DNA from: Campylobacterota bacterium
Lineage (GTDB): Bacteria; Campylobacterota; Campylobacteria; Campylobacterales; Sulfurospirillaceae
Assembly (NCBI GenBank): GCA_009930355.1
Contig: RZYK01000043.1
Coordinates: 1-12,157, forward strand
Direction of reading: 5' to 3'
DNA: 12,157 bases
In this document: positions 6,304 through 12,157 of the stretch, piece after piece
How the letters are laid out: every line of letters begins with the position of its first letter
Position numbering within the stretch: position 1 is the stretch's first letter
Position numbers and translations under genes: made by a program
Notes under the pieces: model-generated
Told to the model about the DNA's origin: nothing
Databases searched by the model: none
Seen by the model: only the letters and a program-made list of their open reading frames with translations

Positions 6304-8256
6304 ATGAGTCATGCCGTTAAAATCGTTCTTTTTTACATTACCATGTTTCTTTCGTTGGGGCTGTTTTGGTTTTGGATGGCAAAGCCTTCAAGCGAGCTGA
6401 TTACCTTACCCTCCGATGTTAAATTGCAATGTCTTTCCTATGCCCCCTTTGGGAAAGATGATTCGCCTTTTGATATTGCTAAGGGATTTCGACCTTCTGT
6501 AGAACAGATGGAAGCAGATTTGGCAAAACTCTCAACGCTAACAAATTGTATTCGTACCTACTCTAGTGTGGGGTTAGAAGCGTTACCTGAAATTGCGCGT
6601 AAACATGGATTGAAGCTTTGGTTAGGTGCATGGGTCAGCAGTGATGCTATGCTGACGCAAAAAGAGATTGAAACGGTTATTGATTTGGCGAAAGAACATC
6701 ATGAGAATGTCGAAGCAATTGTTGTGGGGAATGAGGCGCTTTTACGCCGTGATGTCAGTGCTGCTCAGTTGGTTGGTTATATCGAACAGGTCAAGCGTGC
6801 TTTGCCTGATATGGTTGTTACTTATGCGGATGTGTGGGAATTTTGGAATAAACATCCTGAAATTGCTCCTTCGGTGGATCGTGTGACCATTCATATCTTG
6901 CCGTATTGGGAAGATAAGCCCATTAGTGTTGATAAAGCACTTTTACATGTAAAGAATATTTACAATGAAATGACGCAAAAAATTTCTAATAAAGAGATTG
7001 TTATTGGAGAGACTGGCTGGCCAAGCGAGGGTCGTATGCGAGAAGGTGCCTATCCTAGTGCCCTCAATCAAGCTATTTTTACAAGGGGTTTTGTGAAAAT
7101 GGCAGAAGAAAATGGTTGGAAATATAATTTTATTGAAGCGTTTGATCAGCCATGGAAGCGTATCAGTGAGGGTGCTGTGGGTGGATATTGGGGGTTGTTT
7201 GATGCTAACCGTGTTGATAAGCATATTTTGCATGGTTTTGTTTCTAATTTCCCCAATGCGCTTTGGTTGTTTGTGGGAAGTTTTATCCTTTCTCTTGTGG
7301 GATTGATTTGGTTATGGGGAATTCCGACATGTACATGTAAAAAAGCGCCTGTGTGGTTTGCCACTTTGTTTGGTGGTTCCGTAGCACTGACATGGCAAGC
7401 CAATATGTATTGGATTGTCTCGCGCAATACGTTAGAGTATACTTGGGCAATTGTTTGTTTAGGTGTAGCTCTTATTTTGTGGCTTAAATTGGTGCAATTT
7501 CTTATAACAGAAGAGATAAGTTTTCATGGTTCTATGGCGCGGTTTATGCAGGTTATTACTTTAGGTGCGCCAAAAGGTGAGCTATTTTGGGAAGATGCTT
7601 TGCATCTTTTCAGTGTTAGTATTGTGCTTATTATGGCACTCTCATTGGCATTTGATGGGCGATACTTAAATTTTGAATTGGGAACGCTCGCACTGATTGC
7701 TATAACGTATGCAGTGATTTATGTGAGTACAGAGCGCTCATTACTCAACGGTTTAATGGAAAAAGTAAGTGGATTGGTGCTGTTTGTATCAGCTTTAGTT
7801 GTTTTATTGCAAGAGAGTGCACGTAATGGGTTTGCGTTGAATTGGGTTGTTTTAGTGGTTCTCTTTGGCTCCACGTTGTGGTTGTCCAAAGCACGGTTGT
7901 GTAATATTACAAAAAGCTTTTTGGTTCTCATCGCCAGTGCGCTTCTTTTTGTTCTTATTAAAGAAGGTGTCTATGTCAAAGAATCCCTCATCGAAGTGTG
8001 TGCAGCAGATGCGATGCTTTTTATTTGTCAATTTCGAGCATTGCTGGGTAAAGTGATTTATCTTAATTATATAGGTCTTGCAGGAAGTGTTGTTGCTATT
8101 TTTAGTGTGCTTTCTGGAAGTTATATTTTAGGAATGTTGAGCATGATCATGGGACTTTTTTGTCTTTTAACGTTTAATGGTTTTTTAGGGGCAATTATTA
8201 TCACTTTGGGTTGGTGGGTGGTAGGTTATCGTTTAAATGAGAAGTGCGTATTGTAG
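6304..8256 (+). CDS. Membrane protein with GH17 beta-glucanase/transglycosylase domain
   Basis: The 650-residue protein has an N-terminal membrane helix (about 7-25), a glycoside hydrolase family 17 domain (about 38-315), and a C-terminal half with roughly ten hydrophobic segments (about 319-640). GH17 is a TIM barrel acting on beta-1,3-glucans with retention. The proton donor is visible in VVGNEALLR (Glu144) and the nucleophile in IGETGWPSEG (Glu236); NFIEAFDQPWK (275-285) is a further family mark. The architecture recalls bacterial NdvC-type proteins involved in beta-1,3/1,6-glucan synthesis, where GH17 may transglycosylate instead of hydrolyse. The catalytic domain is probably periplasmic. 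ATG 6304 is chosen because AGGAG (6290-6294) is 9 bases away and ATG 6299 runs into a stop after two codons. No glycosyltransferase lies nearby, so substrate and product are unknown. Two palindrome copies lie inside. Confidence 0.85.
   Translation: MSHAVKIVLFYITMFLSLGLFWFWMAKPSSELITLPSDVKLQCLSYAPFGKDDSPFDIAKGFRPSVEQMEADLAKLSTLTNCIRTYSSVGLEALPEIARKHGLKLWLGAWVSSDAMLTQKEIETVIDLAKEHHENVEAIVVGNEALLRRDVSAAQLVGYIEQVKRALPDMVVTYADVWEFWNKHPEIAPSVDRVTIHILPYWEDKPISVDKALLHVKNIYNEMTQKISNKEIVIGETGWPSEGRMREGAYPSALNQAIFTRGFVKMAEENGWKYNFIEAFDQPWKRISEGAVGGYWGLFDANRVDKHILHGFVSNFPNALWLFVGSFILSLVGLIWLWGIPTCTCKKAPVWFATLFGGSVALTWQANMYWIVSRNTLEYTWAIVCLGVALILWLKLVQFLITEEISFHGSMARFMQVITLGAPKGELFWEDALHLFSVSIVLIMALSLAFDGRYLNFELGTLALIAITYAVIYVSTERSLLNGLMEKVSGLVLFVSALVVLLQESARNGFALNWVVLVVLFGSTLWLSKARLCNITKSFLVLIASALLFVLIKEGVYVKESLIEVCAADAMLFICQFRALLGKVIYLNYIGLAGSVVAIFSVLSGSYILGMLSMIMGLFCLLTFNGFLGAIIITLGWWVVGYRLNEKCVL
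6942..6953. repeat. TTTACATGTAAA palindrome, copy 4 (in GH17 gene)
   Basis: Perfect copy encoding LHVK (residues 214-217), in the stretch before the catalytic GETGWP motif. Confidence 0.9.
7328..7341. repeat. Overlapping ACATGT units, variant copy (in GH17 gene)
   Basis: ACATGTACATGTAAA-like stretch in which two ACATGT cores overlap by a one-base step (7328-7333 and 7333-7338 share a base). It encodes Thr-Cys-Thr-Cys-Lys-Lys in the loop between the first and second C-terminal membrane segments. The left arm lacks TTT, so it is a degenerate or tandem form. Confidence 0.6.
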
Positions 8257-8288
8257 AGCGTTTAATGATAGCCTTTAGGTTTTTTGGC

Positions 8289-8294
8289 TAAAAT
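8289..8294 (+). promoter_or_regulatory. Possible -10 box for alaS operon
   Basis: TAAAAT preceded by TTTTTTGGC lies 34 bases before alaS, in the 72-base gap after the GH17 gene. The T-rich upstream part fits promoters of this phylum. Read-through from the GH17 gene cannot be excluded because no convincing terminator separates them. Confidence 0.42.
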
Positions 8295-8328
8295 AGATGA
8301 ATTTTTGATAATAAAATAGGACGAAAAT

Positions 8329-10869
8329 ATGGATGTTAGAGCTGAGTTTTTAAAGTTTTTTGAACAAAAAGGTCATAAGGTTATCGAGAGTTCTCCTTTG
8401 GTGCCTGATGATGCGACGCTACTGTTTACCAATGCGGGAATGGTTCCTTTTAAGAGCGTTTTTACAGGTGAAATCCCTCGCCCAAATCCTCCACGTGCCA
8501 CAACGTGTCAGACATGTATTAGAGCTGGTGGTAAACACAATGACCTTGATAACGTTGGTTATACGGCGCGCCATCATACTTTTTTCGAGATGCTTGGAAA
8601 CTTTTCTTTTGGAGATTATTTTAAAGAAGATGCCATTTCGCATGCGTGGGAATTTGTGACAGAAGTGTTAAAGCTCCCTAAAGAAAAACTTTGGGTCACG
8701 GTTCATGAGAGCGATGATGAAGCTGAGGCAATTTGGAAAAAGTATATTGATGCCAGTCGTATTATGCGTTTTGGCGATAAAGACAACTTTTGGCAAATGG
8801 GTGATACAGGTCCTTGTGGTCCGTGTAGTGAGATTTTTATTGATCAAGGAGCGGAGAATTTTAACACGCCTGAAGATTACATGGGAGGAGATGGAGATCG
8901 TTTCTTAGAGATTTGGAATCTTGTTTTTATGCAGTATGAGAGAGATGCTTCTGGTGTACTTCATCCGCTACCAAAACCTTCCATTGACACAGGTATGGGG
9001 TTAGAGCGTGTGACTGCGGTGAAAGAGGGTGTTTTTAGTAACTATGACTCTTCATTGTTTGTTCCTTTGACGAGTAAAGTGGCAGAATTATGCGGTAAAG
9101 CATATGCCTACAAAACAGGGGCAAGTTACAGAGTCATTGCAGATCACATTCGCTCCGTTGCTTTTTTAGTGGCACAAGGTACGACCTTTGGTCGTGTGGG
9201 ACGGGGGTATGTTTTACGTCGTATTTTACGCCGTGCGGTGAGACATGGGTATTTGTTAGGGCTTCGTGAGCCTTTTATGTATAAACTGTTGGATACTTTA
9301 TGTGATTTAATGGGCAAACAATACCCTTATTTAATCGCTAAAAAAGAGAGCGTGGCGGAGCAGATTAAAAACGAAGAAGAGAGCTTTTTTGCAACGATTG
9401 CTTCTGGGCTTGAATTGTTTGAAAAAGAGCTCCCTAACACCAAAGAGATGTTTAGTGGTGAAGTTGCGTTTAAACTGTATGACACGTATGGTTTTCCACT
9501 TGATTTGACAGCTGATATGCTCAGAGAAAAAGGGTTAAGCGTTAACGAAGCTGAGTTTGAAGCTTTGATGGCGGAGCAAAAAGCACGTTCAAAAGCTTCG
9601 TGGAAAGGTAGCGGAGACAAAGCAACACAAGGTGAGTTTAAGCCCCTTCTTGAAAAATTTGGTCTGAATACATTTGTAGGTTATGCTCAAAAAGAGGTTA
9701 AAACAAAGGTTTTAGCGCTTCTGGATGAAAACTTTAAAGAGGTAGAAAGCTTAGATGAGAATGGTTGGGTGATGTTTGAACAGACACCATTTTATGCGAT
9801 GAGTGGTGGTCAATGTGGGGATGAGGGAAATATTGAAGGGTATGGCAAGGTGCTTGATACTAAGAAGTTTTTTGACCTCAATCTCTCTTTAGTAGAACTT
9901 GAAAAACCTTTACATGTAAACGATGAGGTTTACCTTCTAGTGGATCTTTCTCGTTTGGAAATTGAAAAGCATCACAGTGCGACACACTTGCTTCACAGTG
10001 CACTTCGCAATGTTTTAGGTGAGCATGTCTCTCAAGCAGGTAGTTTGGTGGAGAAGGATCGTCTTCGCTTTGACTTTTCGCATCCAAAAGCACTCAGTAG
10101 TGAAGAACTTTCTAAGATTGAAGCGTTTGTAAACCGTGTGATTGCCAGTGGTGTTGCAGGTGAGACCAAATTGATGAATATTGAAGAGGCGAAAACAAGT
10201 GGAGCGATGGCTCTTTTTGGTGAAAAATATGGCTCTGAAGTACGTGTGGTGAGTTTTGGCGATGCGAGCATTGAACTCTGCGGTGGAACGCATGTGGAGA
10301 ATGTTGCGAACATTGGAAGTTTTTTCATTTTAAAAGAGAGCGGTGTTAGTGCAGGTGTTCGTCGTATTGAAGCCATTTGTGGTGGTGCGGCATTGGCATA
10401 TGCGCAAAATTTACGCTCTGAACTTGAAGCGATTAAAGAGAGCGTAAAACACAAAGAACCTCTGATTGGTATTAACCGCCTTAAAGAAGAGATTAAAACC
10501 CTTAAAGTTGAAGTAGAATCGCTGAATTCTCAAGCAGGCAAGGCCGTAGAATCTTTACATGTAAACGGGGTAGAGTTGATTGTGGATGTCTTAAGTGCAG
10601 GGGATATTAAAGCACGTATTGATGATTTGAAAAATGAGAAAGAATCTGTGGCAGTCCTTTTGCTGCAAGTCAAAGAGGATAAAGTACTGATTGCCGCAGG
10701 TGTTAAAAATGCGCCGATTAAAGCAGGAGCGTGGATTAAAGAGATTGCTCCAATTGTCGGTGGTGGCGGTGGTGGAAGAGATGATTTTGCACAAGCTGGT
10801 GGTAAAGATGCCACTAGAGTTGAAGAAGCAAAAAACGCTGCATTGGCATACGCCAAATCTCTTTTATAA
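8329..10869 (+). CDS. alaS: AlaS, alanyl-tRNA synthetase
   Basis: AlaRS charges tRNA-Ala and edits mischarged Ser or Gly. The 846 residues cover all expected parts. The class II catalytic core runs to about 240, with the RATTCQTCIRAGGKHNDL signature (56-73), RHHTFFEMLGNFSFG (81-95) and motif 3 GMGLERV (222-228). A tRNA-recognition helical region follows. The editing domain has metal ligands His549 and His553 (HSATH) plus Cys651 and His655 (CGGTH). The C-Ala domain ends with GGGGGGRDDFAQAGG (811-825). The start ATG at 8329 has AGGA (8318-8321) 7 bases upstream. Length is slightly below the 875 of E. coli, which is normal for this phylum. Two palindromes encode LHVN at 528-531 and 743-746, both in regions that vary between species. 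It heads the run alaS, membrane protein, maf, AONS enzyme. Confidence 0.98.
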   Translation: MDVRAEFLKFFEQKGHKVIESSPLVPDDATLLFTNAGMVPFKSVFTGEIPRPNPPRATTCQTCIRAGGKHNDLDNVGYTARHHTFFEMLGNFSFGDYFKEDAISHAWEFVTEVLKLPKEKLWVTVHESDDEAEAIWKKYIDASRIMRFGDKDNFWQMGDTGPCGPCSEIFIDQGAENFNTPEDYMGGDGDRFLEIWNLVFMQYERDASGVLHPLPKPSIDTGMGLERVTAVKEGVFSNYDSSLFVPLTSKVAELCGKAYAYKTGASYRVIADHIRSVAFLVAQGTTFGRVGRGYVLRRILRRAVRHGYLLGLREPFMYKLLDTLCDLMGKQYPYLIAKKESVAEQIKNEEESFFATIASGLELFEKELPNTKEMFSGEVAFKLYDTYGFPLDLTADMLREKGLSVNEAEFEALMAEQKARSKASWKGSGDKATQGEFKPLLEKFGLNTFVGYAQKEVKTKVLALLDENFKEVESLDENGWVMFEQTPFYAMSGGQCGDEGNIEGYGKVLDTKKFFDLNLSLVELEKPLHVNDEVYLLVDLSRLEIEKHHSATHLLHSALRNVLGEHVSQAGSLVEKDRLRFDFSHPKALSSEELSKIEAFVNRVIASGVAGETKLMNIEEAKTSGAMALFGEKYGSEVRVVSFGDASIELCGGTHVENVANIGSFFILKESGVSAGVRRIEAICGGAALAYAQNLRSELEAIKESVKHKEPLIGINRLKEEIKTLKVEVESLNSQAGKAVESLHVNGVELIVDVLSAGDIKARIDDLKNEKESVAVLLLQVKEDKVLIAAGVKNAPIKAGAWIKEIAPIVGGGGGGRDDFAQAGGKDATRVEEAKNAALAYAKSLL
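9909..9920. repeat. TTTACATGTAAA palindrome, copy 5 (in alaS)
   Basis: Perfect copy encoding LHVN (residues 528-531), in a variable part before the AlaRS editing domain. Confidence 0.9.
10554..10565. repeat. TTTACATGTAAA palindrome, copy 6 (in alaS)
   Basis: Perfect copy encoding LHVN (residues 743-746), at the start of the C-terminal C-Ala domain. Second copy in the same gene, 645 bases from the first. Confidence 0.9.
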
Positions 10870-10878
10870 GGCGACGTG

Positions 10879-11376
10879 ATGCGAGATTTTTTTATTGAGA
10901 ATTTTAGTGATTACAGTAGGGTTATTATTTTTTTACATGTCATAAGTGCGGCATTGCTTATTGGCAGTATGTTTATGATGCGCTTTGTGATTCACCCTGT
11001 TCAAAAAGAAGTCTCAGATATTAAAATACGGTTTGAGAGTTGTATGAAAATGGTACAACACTACATGCTTTTTTCTTTGCCAATGATGTTTGTTATTATC
11101 CTTACGTCTGTTTTTATGCATATTGGTTTAGGTTTTCGTGGGGGAAATCCTATTACCAATGTGATGGTGCATACCAAGGAAGCTTTATGGACATTTATTG
11201 CGTTTAATATGATTTATATGTATTTGAAATATCGTAGAGCAAAAAAAGGATTAGCGGATGAAAACTACATTGAGGTGGAAGAGAATGTGGTTTTGATTGT
11301 AAAATATCTTATTCCTCTTAATCTTCTCTTAGCCGCGATTTCTGCCTATTTTGGTGTTATTTTACGAGGGTTTTAA
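10879..11376 (+). CDS. Four-helix inner-membrane protein of unknown function
   Basis: I do not recognise a named family with certainty. The 165 residues contain four hydrophobic segments at about 14-36, 62-84, 101-117 and 137-161, with basic loops such as KYRRAKK (117-123). Histidines sit at or near membrane boundaries: His20 in FLHVISAALLIGS, His39, His61, His81 and His98. The first helix pattern LHV...G followed by H-P resembles small heme- or copper-associated four-helix proteins of the CopD/HemJ kind, but this is a weak likeness. A GTG in frame at 10876 would add one residue; ATG 10879 is preferred because AAGG (10868-10871) is 7 bases away instead of 4. It begins fewer than 10 bases after alaS, and its stop overlaps the maf start (TAATG), so it is part of that operon. 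Confidence 0.8.
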   Translation: MRDFFIENFSDYSRVIIFLHVISAALLIGSMFMMRFVIHPVQKEVSDIKIRFESCMKMVQHYMLFSLPMMFVIILTSVFMHIGLGFRGGNPITNVMVHTKEALWTFIAFNMIYMYLKYRRAKKGLADENYIEVEENVVLIVKYLIPLNLLLAAISAYFGVILRGF

Positions 11377-11936
11377 TGATGCAACAAATCGTTTTAGGCT
11401 CATCTTCACAAACCAGAGCGGAGATTTTAAAGGCGCACGGTATTGATTTTATTCAAAGAGAGTGCGGGTTTGATGAGGAGCAATTGAGCTTAGAAAATCC
11501 TGCACATTTTGTCTATTATGCGACCAAGGGGAAGATGCAAAGTTATAGGGAACGTTATGATTTAGAGCTTCCTGTTTTGTGTGCCGATACAGTCGTAACT
11601 GCACAGGGAAAAATTTTACGAAAAGCTAAAGATGTAGAAGATGCAAGGCGTATTTTAGAGCTTCAAAGTGGTAATACCGTGAGCATTTTAACGTGCATGA
11701 TGTATAAATCAAAAAACGTTGAGTTAATGGATCTTAGTGCAACACATTACCGTTTTAAGCCCTTTGATAAAGCTTCTCTTGATGTGTATTTGCAAGGTAA
11801 TGCATGGAAAGGAAAAGCAGGTGCTTGTATGGTGGAAGGGTTTTGTAAAACTTATATTCAAGAAGTAGTGGGACTTGAGAGTACCGCTATGGGGCTTAGC
11901 ATAGAGAAGCTTATACCTTTTTTACTATTTTCATGA
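11376..11936 (+). CDS. maf: Maf-family nucleotide pyrophosphatase
   Basis: Maf proteins are cytoplasmic pyrophosphatases that hydrolyse dTTP, UTP or modified nucleotides to monophosphates; overproduction of the Bacillus member blocks septation. The 186 residues show the family marks: VLGSSSQTR near the N-terminus (6-14), CADTVV with catalytic Asp71, and WKGKAGACMVEGF (144-156), which corresponds to the usual GKAGAYAIQG segment. The exact substrate cannot be read from the sequence. The ATG at 11376 overlaps the preceding stop (TAATG); a second ATG follows at 11379, and GAGGG (11366-11370) could serve either. Campylobacter also has maf next to alaS, but here a membrane-protein gene is placed between them. 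The stop overlaps the next gene as ATGA. Confidence 0.93.
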   Translation: MMQQIVLGSSSQTRAEILKAHGIDFIQRECGFDEEQLSLENPAHFVYYATKGKMQSYRERYDLELPVLCADTVVTAQGKILRKAKDVEDARRILELQSGNTVSILTCMMYKSKNVELMDLSATHYRFKPFDKASLDVYLQGNAWKGKAGACMVEGFCKTYIQEVVGLESTAMGLSIEKLIPFLLFS

Positions 11937-12157
11937 TGTATCAGCACGAATTAAGCGCTCTTGCTAAGTCCAATCGCACACGTACCCGTAAAATTTATGA
12001 TGAAACCTTATTGGATTTTAGTTCGAATGATTATTTAGGATTAGCCCAAAATGAGATCCTCTTTCAGCGTACTGTAACACAGGTTTCAATGTATAAAACC
12101 CATGCTCCAAAAGCTTCTATTGTGGTGAATGGGTATCATCCGATTCATCAAGAATTT
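11933..12157 (+). CDS. AONS-family PLP enzyme (BioF/Kbl-like), 5' part only
   Basis: The first 75 residues of a protein cut by the right edge. LLDFSSNDYLGLA (26-38) is the typical N-terminal mark of the alpha-oxoamine synthase family, which condenses an amino acid with an acyl-CoA using pyridoxal phosphate; members include BioF (biotin), Kbl (threonine breakdown) and serine palmitoyltransferase. The later THAPKASIVVNGYHPIHQEF stands where relatives have a GSTGSRLVSGN-type substrate segment and looks divergent. The catalytic lysine lies beyond the window, so the member cannot be named. ATG 11933 overlaps the maf stop (ATGA); ATG 11936 is also in frame. Translational coupling to maf is likely. 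Confidence 0.82.
   Translation, partial: MMYQHELSALAKSNRTRTRKIYDETLLDFSSNDYLGLAQNEILFQRTVTQVSMYKTHAPKASIVVNGYHPIHQEF

Noticed and set aside
8269..8290. Inverted repeat TAGCC / GGCTA with a 12-base T-rich spacer after the GH17 gene, considered as a terminator
   Set aside because: The stem is only 5 bases with a long loop and no T-run on the 3' side, and it overlaps the likely alaS promoter. Not convincing as a terminator.
8512..8517. ACATGT in alaS as another palindrome copy
   Set aside because: The flanks (GAC and ATT side) do not extend the symmetry, and the bases encode the conserved QTCIR motif.
10032..10454. 140-codon open frame on the minus strand inside alaS
   Set aside because: It lies entirely antisense to conserved AlaRS editing-domain sequence and has no recognisable protein features; it is a shadow frame.
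10757..10776. GGT/GGC repeat in alaS, considered as a microsatellite
   Set aside because: It encodes the conserved poly-glycine motif GGGGGGR of the AlaRS C-terminal domain, so the repeat is explained by protein constraint.
10932..10940. TTTACATGT half-copy near the start of the membrane-protein gene
   Set aside because: The right arm is CAT instead of AAA, and the LHV it encodes fits the first membrane helix. Treated as chance.

Overview
The window is a gene-dense piece of chromosome from a Campylobacterota (epsilonproteobacterial) bacterium. The evidence is the AT-rich coding sequence, the flgB-flgC-fliE-pbp cluster, the alaS-maf pair, and a sigma-54 promoter of the form known in Campylobacter. 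The proteins look most like a Sulfurospirillum-type free-living member; that genus is an impression and was not tested. No phage, IS element, CRISPR array, tRNA or rRNA is visible, and no gene-free stretch exceeds about 120 bases.

Layout. (1) Positions 1-1906, minus strand: murG (cut by the left edge) and ftsW, overlapping by ATGA, for lipid II synthesis and septal glycan polymerisation. (2) 1907-2027: a divergent intergenic region with a strong sigma-54 promoter match facing flgB. (3) 2028-5087, plus strand: flgB, flgC, fliE (proximal flagellar rod and export-gate junction), followed after 12 bases or fewer by a class B penicillin-binding protein of FtsI/PBP2 type. (4) 5068-6186, minus strand: a 59-residue cysteine-containing protein and hemH (ferrochelatase), whose 3' end overlaps that of the PBP gene by 20 bases. 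(5) 6187-6303: a second divergent intergenic region. (6) 6304-8256, plus strand: a membrane-anchored family 17 glycoside hydrolase domain fused to a polytopic membrane domain. (7) 8329-12157, plus strand: alaS, a four-helix membrane protein, maf, and the start of an AONS-family PLP enzyme. The last three are joined by stop/start overlaps, and the membrane-protein gene follows alaS by fewer than 10 bases.

How they work together. Left of 5.1 kb the theme is the cell envelope: peptidoglycan precursor synthesis, septal polymerase and septal transpeptidase sit around the flagellar rod genes, so division and flagellar assembly share one divergent locus. The right half is mostly housekeeping (heme, tRNA charging, nucleotide sanitation), plus one glucan-active membrane enzyme of unknown product.

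The most unusual signal is not a gene. The perfect 12-base palindrome TTTACATGTAAA occurs six times, with two close variants, mostly inside unrelated coding regions, where it usually writes the peptide LHVN or LHVK. It looks like a highly iterated palindrome, and its function is unknown to me.
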